Assembly: GCA_964489715.1 (NCBI GenBank)
Contig: CAZBAK010000024.1
Location: forward strand, 1 to 24,216
Source: Tissierella_A sp964489715
Lineage (GTDB): Bacteria > Bacillota > Clostridia > Tissierellales > Tissierellaceae
DNA: 24,216 bases
Direction of reading: 5' to 3'
This document shows, piece by piece, positions 7,329 through 15,479 of this stretch. Position numbers and translations under genes: made by a program. The notes beneath the pieces are model-generated. The model saw only the letters and a list, made by a program, of their open reading frames with translations. It was not told where the DNA came from and searched no databases. Position 1 is the stretch's first letter. Every line of letters begins with the position of its first letter.

Positions 7329-8711
7329 ATGAAGAATATATTAGGTGGATATTTAACTCCTCATCCACCAATTATTTTAGAGGAGATAGGAAGAGGGGAG
7401 GAAAAAAAGGCTCAAGATACAATAGAGGCTATGAAAACCATAGCTAAGGATATAAGGTCTAAGTCACCAGGGACCATAGTGCTTATAACTCCACATGGGC
7501 CTGTTTTTAGTGATGCTGTAGCTATATCAGGAGAAAAAAATTTAAAGGGTAGCTTTAAGGATTTTGGCTTTGAAAATTTAAAATATGAATTTAAAAACAA
7601 TACTAGCTTAGTAGAAAAGATATTGGAAAAATGTTCTCAAGAAGATCTAGTAACTGTTAAAATAGATGAAGATGTTTCAAAAATCTATAATGTTGATTAT
7701 GAACTAGACCATGGGGCCTTGGTTCCACTAGACTTTATAAATAAGGAATATAAGGACTTTAAACTAGTTCATATAACCTATGGCTTGTTACCAGCAAAGG
7801 AGCTATATAGATTTGGACAGATTATAAAAGAATCTATAATAGAATTAGATGAAAAAGCTATTGTAATAGCATCAGGAGACTTGTCTCATAAGCTCTTAGA
7901 GGATGGACCCTATGACTATTCACCTAAGGGCAAAGAATTTGATGAAAAAATCATGGATATAATCCAAAAAAATAACTTAAAGGACCTAGTGACTTTTGAT
8001 GAAAAGTTAGCTGAAGAAGCTGGAGAGTGTGGCCTTAGATCTCTTATAGTAATGGCAGGAGCCCTGGATAAACTAAAGACAGAAACAGAGGTCCTATCCT
8101 ACCAAGGAACATTTGGAGTAGGCTATGGAACAGCTATAATAGATCTAGCAGAAAAAGATGACAAGGGTTTAGAAGATGAAGAAGATACTTCAAGCATAGA
8201 GAAAATAAGAAGAGATGAAAGTGAATATGTAAAACTTGCTAGAAAGAGTTTAGAGCACTTTGTAAGAACTGGAAATTATTTAGACATAGAAGAAGAATCT
8301 CCTAGTAAAAAAGGTGTATTTGTAACCCTAAAGAAAGATGGAGAATTAAGAGGCTGCATAGGTACAACAGAATCCACAACAAATAGCCTTGAAAGAGAAA
8401 TAATACAAAATGCTGTTTCAGCTGGAACTCAGGATCCTAGATTTCCCAAGGTTGAAAAAGAGGAATTGGATGATTTAGTCTATTCTGTTGATATTCTCTT
8501 TGAGCCAGAGGAAATAGAAAGTATAGATGATCTAGATGTTGAAAAGTATGGAGTAATAGTAAGTAATGCTAAACAAAGAGGACTTCTACTGCCAAATCTA
8601 GAAGGAGTAGATACAGTATATGACCAGGTAAAGATTGCCTTAAATAAGGCTGGAATAAGACAAGACGAATACTTTGCTATAGAGAGATTTAAAGTTGAAA
8701 GATACTTTTAG
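7329..8711 (+). CDS. AmmeMemoRadiSam system fusion protein: MEMO1-like (AmrB) plus AMMECR1 (AmrA)
   Basis: A 460-aa two-domain protein. Residues 1-275 are the MEMO1/class III extradiol-dioxygenase-like fold (YLTPHPPIILEEIG at the start, ITPHGPVFSDA, ASGDLSHKL). Residues about 296-460 are an AMMECR1 domain with the hallmark LRGCIG (340-345) and DPRFPKV. The two are joined by an acidic linker (EKDDKGLEDEEDTSS). Their biochemical role is unknown; the genes travel with a radical SAM enzyme, which follows here. ATG 7329 is preferred over 7320, since AAGGAAGG ends at 7319 and would touch the earlier ATG. The stop codon lies within the ribosome site of the next gene, giving tight coupling. Confidence 0.88.
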   Translation: MKNILGGYLTPHPPIILEEIGRGEEKKAQDTIEAMKTIAKDIRSKSPGTIVLITPHGPVFSDAVAISGEKNLKGSFKDFGFENLKYEFKNNTSLVEKILEKCSQEDLVTVKIDEDVSKIYNVDYELDHGALVPLDFINKEYKDFKLVHITYGLLPAKELYRFGQIIKESIIELDEKAIVIASGDLSHKLLEDGPYDYSPKGKEFDEKIMDIIQKNNLKDLVTFDEKLAEEAGECGLRSLIVMAGALDKLKTETEVLSYQGTFGVGYGTAIIDLAEKDDKGLEDEEDTSSIEKIRRDESEYVKLARKSLEHFVRTGNYLDIEEESPSKKGVFVTLKKDGELRGCIGTTESTTNSLEREIIQNAVSAGTQDPRFPKVEKEELDDLVYSVDILFEPEEIESIDDLDVEKYGVIVSNAKQRGLLLPNLEGVDTVYDQVKIALNKAGIRQDEYFAIERFKVERYF

Positions 8712-8723
8712 GAGTGAATTGTT

Positions 8724-9704
8724 ATGAAAGAAGCTATGTATTATAAGAAGTTAAAGGATCTCAATGTAAGTTGTAGATTATGTCCTCATTATTGTACTAT
8801 AGCTGATGGAGAGCTAGGAGAATGCAGGGTTAGAAAAAACGAAAAAGGAAGTCTTTATTCATTGAACTATGGGAGAATAAGTTCCTATGGCTATGATAGT
8901 ATGGAAAAGAAACCTCTCTACCATTTTTATCCTGGAAGCAAAATATTATCTATAGGAAGCTTTGGCTGTAATCTAGCCTGTGATTTTTGTCAAAATCATG
9001 AAATAGTATATGATGATTCTTATGCCAGAGGGGTAGACTCTGAAGATCTAGTTGATCTTGCAGGTAAGAATGGATCCATAGGACTTGCCTTTACTTACAA
9101 TGAACCAGGTATTTGGTATGAATATATCTTAGATATTGGTAAAAAGACCCATGAAAAGGGACTTAAAAATGTTATGGTTACCAATGGATATATAAATGAA
9201 AAGCCCTTGAGAGAGTTACTGCCCCTTATAGATGCTATGAATATAGACCTAAAGGCTATGGAAGATTCATTTTATAAGGATATTTGTGGAGCTAGTCTAG
9301 AGCCGGTTTTAAAGACCATAGAAATTGCTGCTAAAAAAACACATGTTGAGCTTACAACACTTTTGATAGAAGGTGCAAATAATGATCCTCATGAAATTGA
9401 AAAATTAGGGAAAAAAATAGCCAGTATAGATAAATCTATACCATTACATTTAAGTAGATATTTTCCTGCATATAAGATGACTTTACCTGCCACTAGTATA
9501 GATGTCCTATTAAAATCTAGGGATATACTAAGGGAGTATTTAGATTATGTCTATATAGGAAATGTAGCTGGAATGGATAATAACACATATTGTCCAAATT
9601 GTAATAATAAGCTTGTGGATAGAGATAGAAATACTATAGAAAATATAAGAGATAGTAGATGTAGTAATTGCAATCAAGAGATAAATATACATTTAGATTT
9701 TTAA
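8724..9704 (+). CDS. amrS: AmmeMemoRadiSam system radical SAM enzyme (AmrS)
   Basis: A 326-aa radical SAM protein. The 4Fe-4S motif CxxxCxxC is GCNLACDFC (Cys82, 86, 89). An N-terminal cysteine set C17-x2-C20-x3-C24 plus Cys34 (CRLCPHYC, GECRVR) is typical of this subfamily. A C-terminal zinc-ribbon-like pair CPNC/CSNC is visible near residues 295-318. GLAFTYNEPGIWYE and MNIDLKAM are conserved stretches of the family, which is also related to pyruvate-formate-lyase-activating enzymes. The substrate is unknown. TAGGAG at 8709-8714 overlaps the stop of the fusion gene and serves as ribosome site. Confidence 0.88.
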   Translation: MKEAMYYKKLKDLNVSCRLCPHYCTIADGELGECRVRKNEKGSLYSLNYGRISSYGYDSMEKKPLYHFYPGSKILSIGSFGCNLACDFCQNHEIVYDDSYARGVDSEDLVDLAGKNGSIGLAFTYNEPGIWYEYILDIGKKTHEKGLKNVMVTNGYINEKPLRELLPLIDAMNIDLKAMEDSFYKDICGASLEPVLKTIEIAAKKTHVELTTLLIEGANNDPHEIEKLGKKIASIDKSIPLHLSRYFPAYKMTLPATSIDVLLKSRDILREYLDYVYIGNVAGMDNNTYCPNCNNKLVDRDRNTIENIRDSRCSNCNQEINIHLDF

Positions 9705-9784
9705 GCTAGGGAATCCAAGCTACGGGGAGCTAGAGAGAGCCTTTAATAAATTTGTAAATAAAAGAATAGATATAGAATAACAAT

Positions 9785-9841
9785 ATTCCCCTTATAGTAA
9801 GAGTCTAAAATACATGAATCTTACTTAAGGGGAATTATTTT
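9785..9841 (+). terminator. Intrinsic terminator after amrS
   Basis: The stem is 9785-9802 with 9819-9835 (ATTCCCCTTA...TAAGGGGAAT) with a 1-base bulge, followed by TATTTTATGG. It closes the operon of DJ-1, the fusion protein and the radical SAM enzyme. Confidence 0.75.
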
Positions 9842-9952
9842 ATGGTTTTTATAAAAAAACAGTTGTATAGAATAATTAAAATCTTTAAATATATATAGAG
9901 AAATATAGGGTATAATAAAAAATAAAGATTTAAATATTGGAGATGAGATCTT

Positions 9953-11308
9953 ATGTTTTCAGATAGTTTGGCAAGACAATTGATAATAATATTCTTTTTA
10001 ACTCTCTTAAATGCTTTTTTTGCTGCAGCTGAGATGGCAATAGTATCTGTAAATAAAAAGAGAGTAAAGATAAAGGCAGAAGAAGGAGACAAAAAGTCAA
10101 AGATGCTTTTGAAGATATTAAAGGAGCCTTCTAGATTTTTATCTACTATACAGGTAGGTATAACTTTTGCTGGCTTCTTTTCATCAGCATCAGCCGCTGT
10201 AGGTATATCTGAGGATCTGGGTAAAGTTTTAAGCAATCTAGGTATTCCCTTTGGTAAAGATGTGGCATTTATAGGAGTAACTATTATACTATCCTATATA
10301 ATACTTGTATTTGGAGAATTGGTTCCAAAGAGAATGGCCCTTCAAGATGCAGAAAAATTTTCTATGCGGGCAATAAAACCTATAAATCTCTTTGCTAAGT
10401 TGATGAAGCCCTTTGTAAGCTTCTTATCTTTTTCTACCAATACTATCCTAAGGTTATTTGGTTTTGATAAAAAAGGTATAGAAGAAATAGTAACCTTAGA
10501 AGAGATAAAGTCCCTTGTGGAAGTGGGACACGAGCAGGGAGTTATAAATCCAGTAGAAAGAGAAATGATTGATAGTGTTATAACTTTTGATGAAAAGGTA
10601 GCTAAGGAAATAATGACAGATAGAACCGAAGTGGAAATGATAAATATAAATGATCCCAATCATGTAAATCTAGATAAGATGCTTAATTTAAAATATTCAA
10701 GAGTTCCTGTTTTCAAGGACTATATAGATAATATAATAGGCATACTATATTTAAAGGATTATTTACTTCATGCCTATAAACTAGGATTTGAAAATGTAAA
10801 TATAGAAGAGATAATGAGAGAGCCCTTTTTTGTACCAGAATATAAAAATGTAAATGAGTTATTTTTGGAGCTTCAAAAAACCAGAAACCATTTTTCTGTC
10901 TTAATAGATGAATATGGAGGCTTCTCTGGCATAGTAACCATGGAAGACCTTATAGAGGAAATCGTAGGAGAAATAGAAGACGAATATGACTATGATAGGG
11001 CAGATATAGAAATAATAGATGAAAATAGATTTTATGCTAGGGGAAGTACTAGTATAAAAGATTTAAATCTTAGATTGGATATGAAGCTAGATGAAGACCA
11101 AGATCACTATGATAGTTTGGGAGGTTTTCTTATATATCTTCTAGGATATATACCAGAGGAAGGGCAGGAAGAAATAGTAAAATATGAAAATATAGAGTTT
11201 GAAATAAAAAAGATAAAAAAGAGAAAAATTGAGGATGTAAAGATAAGGATCTTGGAAGGGGAAAATATTAAAGAAGAAAGAGAAGAAGATGAGAAGCAAG
11301 AGGATTAA
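9953..11308 (+). CDS. HlyC/CorC family transporter (CNNM-type DUF21/CBS protein)
   Basis: Integral membrane protein of 451 aa, in the family linked to Mg2+/Co2+ or Na+ export (old 'hemolysin C' name). Residues 1-190 form a CNNM (DUF21) membrane domain with the NAFFAAAEMAIVS helix and the GELVPK motif (121-126). Two CBS domains lie at about 220-345 (KEIMTDRTEVEMI, FSVLIDEYGGFSGIVTMEDLIEE). A CorC_HlyC domain is at about 360-435, and the tail is very acidic and lysine-rich. Start support is GGAGATGAG at 9939-9947. The transported ion is not decided by sequence. Ends 54 bases before birA, which may partly share its transcript. Confidence 0.9.
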   Translation: MFSDSLARQLIIIFFLTLLNAFFAAAEMAIVSVNKKRVKIKAEEGDKKSKMLLKILKEPSRFLSTIQVGITFAGFFSSASAAVGISEDLGKVLSNLGIPFGKDVAFIGVTIILSYIILVFGELVPKRMALQDAEKFSMRAIKPINLFAKLMKPFVSFLSFSTNTILRLFGFDKKGIEEIVTLEEIKSLVEVGHEQGVINPVEREMIDSVITFDEKVAKEIMTDRTEVEMININDPNHVNLDKMLNLKYSRVPVFKDYIDNIIGILYLKDYLLHAYKLGFENVNIEEIMREPFFVPEYKNVNELFLELQKTRNHFSVLIDEYGGFSGIVTMEDLIEEIVGEIEDEYDYDRADIEIIDENRFYARGSTSIKDLNLRLDMKLDEDQDHYDSLGGFLIYLLGYIPEEGQEEIVKYENIEFEIKKIKKRKIEDVKIRILEGENIKEEREEDEKQED

Positions 11309-11362
11309 ACTAAGCTGAAAAGCCAATCTTTTCAAAAATCTTAAGAATGGGTGAAATAGAAA

Positions 11363-12349
11363 TTGAAGAAAACTATTTTGAGAATACTTAAAAACAATGA
11401 TAGTGACTTTATTTCAGGGGAAAAACTATCAGAGGAATTCAATATGACCAGAAGCGGTATATGGAAATATATAAATATGTTAAAGGAGGATGGTTATGAA
11501 ATAGAGTCTGTTCCACGTAAGGGCTATAGAATAATATCATCACCTGATCTATTAACATTGGAAGAAATAGAAGATGAGCTAGAAACCCAGTTTATGGGAA
11601 GAAAGATCTACTACTATGATTCAATTGATTCTACTAATGATAAGGCAAGGGATATAGCCTTTGAAGAAAAAGAAGGTACAGCTGTAATATCAGAAGAACA
11701 GTTAAAGGGTAAGGGCAGGCTAGGTAGGGACTGGATATCTCCTAAGGGAAAGGGAATCTACTTAAGTATGATTTTAAAGCCAGATATGGGGCCTGCTAAG
11801 GCTGGAGTAATAACGCTTCTAGGTGCAGCAGCCCTTCATAGTGCCTTAAAAAATTTAGGTATAGAAGCTCAGATAAAATGGCCAAATGATATACTTATAA
11901 AGGATAAAAAGATTGCAGGTATACTTACTGAAATGAGTGCTGAATTAAATATGATAAATTATATTGTTATAGGAATAGGTGTAAATGTAAATCTAGAAGA
12001 AAAAGATATAGATCAATCAATAAAAGATAAGGCCACATCCATTAAAATTTCACAAGAGAAGAGCATAGATAGAAAAAAGCTTTTAGCCAATATATTCAAC
12101 GAATTTGAAAAATTATACATAGACTTTGTAGAAAATGCTGATACAAAAAAAGCTATAGAAATATGTAGAAAAAACTCAGCTACTATAGGAAGGGAAGTCA
12201 AGCTTATAAAGGCCAATAAAGCTAGAAAGGGAAAAGCCTTAGATATAAATGAAAGAGGAGAATTGCTAGTAGAATTTGAAGATGGAGAGCTAGAGAATAT
12301 ATTTTCAGGAGAAGTTTCCATTAGGACTATAGATGATAGCTATGTGTAA
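11363..12349 (+). CDS. birA: BirA: biotin-[acetyl-CoA-carboxylase] ligase and biotin repressor
   Basis: Bifunctional protein, 328 aa. The N-terminal winged helix-turn-helix (about 15-58: SGEKLSEEFNMTRSGIWKYI, then PRKGYRI) binds DNA. The ligase domain shows YYYDSIDSTND, the biotin/AMP loop GKGRLGRDW (116-124), KWPNDILIKDKKIAGIL and a small C-terminal domain. It makes biotinyl-AMP and transfers biotin to carrier lysines; with biotinyl-AMP bound, the HTH represses biotin genes. The start appears to be TTG at 11363, because GGGTGA at 11349-11354 is well placed and no in-frame ATG is nearby. It is convergent with bioY, its likely target. Confidence 0.9.
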   Translation: MKKTILRILKNNDSDFISGEKLSEEFNMTRSGIWKYINMLKEDGYEIESVPRKGYRIISSPDLLTLEEIEDELETQFMGRKIYYYDSIDSTNDKARDIAFEEKEGTAVISEEQLKGKGRLGRDWISPKGKGIYLSMILKPDMGPAKAGVITLLGAAALHSALKNLGIEAQIKWPNDILIKDKKIAGILTEMSAELNMINYIVIGIGVNVNLEEKDIDQSIKDKATSIKISQEKSIDRKKLLANIFNEFEKLYIDFVENADTKKAIEICRKNSATIGREVKLIKANKARKGKALDINERGELLVEFEDGELENIFSGEVSIRTIDDSYV

Positions 12350-12356
12350 ATACTAA

Positions 12357-12411
12357 ATAAAACAAGCAGCATAAGACTATTTTGAGATAGAACTTAGCTT
12401 GCTTGTTTTAT
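12357..12411. terminator. Bidirectional terminator between convergent birA and bioY
   Basis: A 12-bp perfect stem, ATAAAACAAGCA (12357-12368) with TGCTTGTTTTAT (12400-12411), continues into an inner stem with a bulge. T-runs lie on the outer arm in both directions. Confidence 0.75.
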
Positions 12412-12430
12412 GCTCTATTATAGTTAGGGA

Positions 12431-12994
12431 TCAGTTGAAAGACTGTCTTCCAACTGCTGGAATAGCTAAAAGTTTTTTACCTAAGATTGATGATAATATA
12501 AGCTTTATAAAATCACCAGGTAAGAAAAGCAAGAATCCCATATTAAAAATAGCTTTAAAAGAGAGACTCTGACCCATTACTATATTTAGAATATAGTACA
12601 TATAGGGTAGGCCAAAGATATAGATAACTAGTGATCCAGTCAATGTAGCTAGTACAATTCTCTTTAGGGATAGACCATTTTTTGAATCTGAAATTTTTCC
12701 TACTATGTAGGCAGCAAAGACAAATCCAATAATAAAGCCAAAACTAGGTTTCAGAAAGGATTGAAGACCGCCGGTAAAGCCTGAAAAAATAGGTAGCCCA
12801 ATAAGTCCTAAAATTATATAAATCACCTGGGATAGAGCCCCCAGCTTAGGACCAAGTATAAGACCGGATAAAAGAACAAATAAAGATTGCATGGTTATTG
12901 CTACTGGACCAAGGGGTAAAGAAATAAATGCACTAATGGCAGTAAGTGCTGTAAATAATGAAACTAAAGCCATGTCTCTTATGGAAATTTTCAT
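12431..12994 (-). CDS. bioY: BioY, substrate-binding S component of an ECF biotin transporter
   Basis: A 187-aa membrane protein with about six helices. The BioY pattern is clear: LPLGPVAITMQSLFVLLSGLILGP, GLPIFSGFTGG followed by LQSFLKPSFGFIIGF, and near the end FLPGDFIKLILSSILG. It captures biotin and works with a shared ECF module (not in this window) or alone at low capacity. ATG 12994 is chosen because GAGGAGG lies six bases upstream on the minus strand (13001-13007). An in-frame TTG at 13015 lies upstream of that ribosome site and inside the operator, so it is unlikely. Control by BirA is indicated by two operator-like repeats around a consensus promoter. Confidence 0.92.
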   Translation of the reverse strand: MKISIRDMALVSLFTALTAISAFISLPLGPVAITMQSLFVLLSGLILGPKLGALSQVIYIILGLIGLPIFSGFTGGLQSFLKPSFGFIIGFVFAAYIVGKISDSKNGLSLKRIVLATLTGSLVIYIFGLPYMYYILNIVMGQSLSFKAIFNMGFLLFLPGDFIKLILSSILGKKLLAIPAVGRQSFN

Positions 12995-13007
12995 AAACTG
13001 CCTCCTC

Positions 13008-13041
13008 ATTGTCAACTTGAATTTTAAATCTTGTTTACATT
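13008..13041. promoter_or_regulatory. BirA operator candidate A, over the bioY transcription start
   Basis: ATTGTCAAC-N16-GTTTACATT is an interrupted inverted repeat, close to the BirA box pattern of Bacillota (TTGTTAAC, 14-16 bases, GTTAACAA). It lies between the -10 box and the ribosome site of bioY. Confidence 0.65.
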
Positions 13042-13044
13042 ACT

Positions 13045-13073
13045 ATTATAGGATTTTCAAAGGCTATTGTCAA
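13045..13073 (-). promoter_or_regulatory. Consensus sigma-A promoter of bioY
   Basis: Read on the minus strand: TTGACA (13073 to 13068), 17-base spacer, TATAAT (13050 to 13045). All twelve positions match consensus. The expected start is near 13038, inside operator A, while the -35 box lies inside operator B. Confidence 0.85.
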
Positions 13074-13099
13074 CTAGTAATAGTATATAAGTTTACAAT
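13066..13099. promoter_or_regulatory. BirA operator candidate B, over the bioY -35 box
   Basis: ATTGTCAAC-N16-GTTTACAAT has the same half-sites and spacing as operator A, 58 bases upstream of it relative to bioY. It covers the -35 hexamer, so binding would block RNA polymerase. Confidence 0.7.
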
Positions 13100-13135
13100 G
13101 GAATTTTTGTAAGTTTAAAGAAGGGGGACTTTTCA

Positions 13136-13705
13136 ATGAAAAGATGTGATTGGTGTCTAGGAGATCAACTTTATATAGATTATCATGATAAGGAATGGGG
13201 AGTTCCAAATTATGATGACAGGGTACACTTTGAGTTTTTGCTTTTAGAATCCATGCAAGCAGGTCTAAGTTGGATAACTATCCTAAGAAAGAGGGAAAAT
13301 TTCAGGAGGGCTTTTGATAGTTTCGATTATAAAAAGATCGCTAATTATAGTGAAGATAAAATAAAGGACTTGCTTAAAGATAAGGGAATCATAAGGCATA
13401 GGGGAAAAATAGAAGCTGTTATAAACAATGCCAATAGATTTATTGAGATTCAAGAGGAATGGGAGAGCTTTAATAAGTATATATGGAGTTTTACAGGCAA
13501 TAAAATCATTGTCAACAACTATGAAAAGGTGGAAGATCTGCCAGCCAAGTCAGAACTATCCGAAGAGATAAGTAGAGATTTAAAAAGACGAGGCTTTAAA
13601 TTTCTAGGGCCAGTTATTATCTATTCATTTCTTCATGCAGTGGGAATAGTAGATGATCATATAGATAGCTGTTTTAGAAAGGGTAAGATAAAGAAAGATA
13701 GTTAG
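13136..13705 (+). CDS. tag: DNA-3-methyladenine glycosylase I (Tag)
   Basis: Base-excision repair enzyme that removes 3-methyladenine from DNA, 189 aa. The zinc-binding residues of E. coli Tag are at the same positions: Cys4 (MKRCDWC), His17 (DYHDKEWG), His175 and Cys179 (DDHIDSCF). The catalytic Glu38 is in LLLESMQAGLSW. Typical helix-hairpin segments follow (DKGIIRHRGKIEAVINNA). The ribosome site AAGGGGG precedes ATG 13136. It diverges from bioY across the operator region. No terminator separates it from the following acyltransferase gene. Confidence 0.95.
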   Translation: MKRCDWCLGDQLYIDYHDKEWGVPNYDDRVHFEFLLLESMQAGLSWITILRKRENFRRAFDSFDYKKIANYSEDKIKDLLKDKGIIRHRGKIEAVINNANRFIEIQEEWESFNKYIWSFTGNKIIVNNYEKVEDLPAKSELSEEISRDLKRRGFKFLGPVIIYSFLHAVGIVDDHIDSCFRKGKIKKDS

Positions 13706-13758
13706 CTTCTAGTAATAAAATTAAATATGGAATAATAAAGGAGAAGAGTTTAAGGCTT

Positions 13759-14808
13759 ATGGAAAATATAAATGTTAATAGAAAAAATAAAGCAACTAGA
13801 ATAATGGCAATTGATTACTTAAAAGCTATAGCTATTGTTTTAGTTATATTGACCCATATATTGTCTATAGATCAAAGATTGAAAGTAGGATCACCATATT
13901 GGATAAATATGGCTGTTCCCATATTTATGATTATGAGTGGATTTACCCACTATATGTCTGCTGAAAGAAGAAATATGGGTGATCTAAGAGACTACTACGA
14001 AAAAGAGGTATTAATGCCTAAATTATCTAGAATACTACTACCTTATTTCTTTATCATAGCTATAGAAATATTATTAGTCTTTATAATGCCAAGTAAATTT
14101 CCAGAATTAGCTGGTGGTATAAGACCCCCAGAAAACTATCTAAGATTCTTTTTAAGAGGTGGAAGAGGTCCAGGAAGCTACTATATTCCAATGATGTTGC
14201 AATTGACTCTTATATTTCCTCCTATGTTAGTTTTATTTAAAAGATCACCCTATAAGGCTACAGGATTATTTTTTTCACTGCATCTAGCCTTTGATATAAT
14301 ATCAAATTATCTAGCTATTCCCAAGGGAGCCTATAGGTTGTTAATATTTAGATATTTAGCATTTATAGTAATGGGCATGATCTTATACAAGAATAGGGGA
14401 GAAATAAAAAGAAAAAGCTTAGTCTTATTTTTATCCCTGCTTTCAATAATATATATATATATTACTAATTACTATAAATATATTCCAAAAGTTTTTTCAA
14501 AATGGACAAGAACATCACTTCCTACAGTTTTTTGGGCCTTTCTTCTAGTTGCCTTAGGAATGAAATACCTAGAGATAAAAAATAAAAATATAGTGACCCA
14601 TACAGCTAGTATTGTAGGAAAAGCATCTTATCATATATTTTTAATTCAAAAACTCTTCTTTCGCTTTAGAATCAAGAATATCTTTGTCAATATAAATATT
14701 GTCTTAAAGACTTTAGTAACCCTAGTAATTTGCTCTTCACTTGGAATAGCTTTTTATTACTTAGATATAGGAGTGAGAAGGAAAGTTGATAGCAAAATAC
14801 TTAAATAA
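13759..14808 (+). CDS. Acyltransferase 3 family membrane protein
   Basis: A 349-aa integral membrane protein with about ten hydrophobic spans. The start IDYLKAIAIVLVILTHIL, with the His of the H-x-L element in the first helix, and the following NMAVPIFMIMSGF are characteristic of acyltransferase-3 proteins (OatA/WecH-like), which O-acylate cell-surface sugars or peptidoglycan. No extracellular SGNH domain is fused. The acceptor is unknown. The start is uncertain: AAGGAG near 13736-13741 is rather far from ATG 13759, and TAAGG at 13751-13755 is close. It is followed 20 bases later by the cyclase gene with its own strong ribosome site. Confidence 0.8.
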   Translation: MENINVNRKNKATRIMAIDYLKAIAIVLVILTHILSIDQRLKVGSPYWINMAVPIFMIMSGFTHYMSAERRNMGDLRDYYEKEVLMPKLSRILLPYFFIIAIEILLVFIMPSKFPELAGGIRPPENYLRFFLRGGRGPGSYYIPMMLQLTLIFPPMLVLFKRSPYKATGLFFSLHLAFDIISNYLAIPKGAYRLLIFRYLAFIVMGMILYKNRGEIKRKSLVLFLSLLSIIYIYITNYYKYIPKVFSKWTRTSLPTVFWAFLLVALGMKYLEIKNKNIVTHTASIVGKASYHIFLIQKLFFRFRIKNIFVNINIVLKTLVTLVICSSLGIAFYYLDIGVRRKVDSKILK

Positions 14809-14828
14809 AAAAATAGTGGAGGAGTTTT

Positions 14829-15353
14829 ATGAAAGTTATTGATTTATCAGCTTCTATATATACAAATATGGATGTATATGAAGGTGATCCAAGAGTAAAG
14901 ATAGATATAGTACATACCTATGAAAAGAATAGCTGGGAGTTGAGAGAGCTTAAGATGGGATCCCATACAGGAACTCATGTTGATGCTTTTTCCCACATGC
15001 ATAAGAATATGGCTACTTTAGATGAAATCCCAATTGAAAGATTTTTTGGAAGGGCAAGGCTTGTTAAGCCATCTCAAGATTTTCCAGAGAATATAGGCCT
15101 TTTCTTTAGGGAAGAAGTAGGAGTAGAGCTACTAGAAAAGATTATTTCTTCTAATCCAGGATTTGTAGGAGGAGATATAGAAGAGGAGCTGGAGAGGGAG
15201 TTGCTAGCCAGAGAAATTATAACCTATACTGGCCTAGTTAATTTGGACTTAATAGCTATAAATAAGGATTTTACTTTTTATGGACTGCCCTTAAAGATCG
15301 AATCTGGAGATGGTTCACCAGTAAGGGCCCTTGCAATTTTTGAAGAATTATAG
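14829..15353 (+). CDS. Cyclase family (kynurenine formamidase-like) metal hydrolase
   Basis: A 174-aa protein of the cyclase/KynB family. The metal-binding signature HxGTHxDxxxH is present as HTGTHVDAFSH (His46, His50, Asp52, His56). YTGLVNLDLI and the closing GDGSPVRALAIFEE agree with the family. Members hydrolyse N-formylkynurenine, isatin or related amides, and many bacterial ones are untested; no tryptophan-catabolic neighbours are seen, so the substrate is open. It is somewhat shorter than typical 200-210 aa members. The ribosome site is TGGAGGAG just before ATG 14829. Confidence 0.82.
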   Translation: MKVIDLSASIYTNMDVYEGDPRVKIDIVHTYEKNSWELRELKMGSHTGTHVDAFSHMHKNMATLDEIPIERFFGRARLVKPSQDFPENIGLFFREEVGVELLEKIISSNPGFVGGDIEEELERELLAREIITYTGLVNLDLIAINKDFTFYGLPLKIESGDGSPVRALAIFEEL

Positions 15354-15421
15354 AAGATTAAAATAAAAAATAAATATAAATATAGAGCAAAAATCTACGA
15401 AGAATATAATTAATGTGGTAT

Positions 15422-15453
15422 TATAATATAGTATAGCCAGATGGGGCTATACT
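15422..15453 (+). promoter_or_regulatory. Candidate -10 box and leader hairpin upstream of lplA
   Basis: TATAAT at 15422-15427 is followed by a 9-bp perfect hairpin, AGTATAGCC (15430-15438) with GGCTATACT (15445-15453). An A-rich stretch, not a T-run, follows on the plus strand, so this is not a normal terminator. It may be an operator or a transcript 5'-end stem. No good -35 box is seen. Confidence 0.4.
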
Positions 15454-15479
15454 AAAAATAAAAATTAGGAGGCTGGTAG

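Noticed and set aside
9697..9780. Open stretch after amrS reading LGNPSYGELERAFNKFVNK, with protein-like composition
   Set aside because: It is under 30 codons, has no start codon or ribosome site and overlaps the amrS end; it could be a gene remnant, but nothing identifies it.
9835..10236. 133-aa minus-strand frame overlapping the HlyC/CorC gene start
   Set aside because: It is antisense to a clearly conserved gene, lacks a ribosome site and shows no family features.
11316..11334. Small hairpin TGAAAAG/CTTTTCA between the HlyC/CorC gene and birA
   Set aside because: Only a 7-bp AT-rich stem followed by A residues; not a credible terminator or regulatory site on its own.
15354..15421. Riboswitch-like leader before lplA
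   Set aside because: Apart from one hairpin near 15430 the region is simple AT-rich sequence without conserved riboswitch cores that I can recognise.
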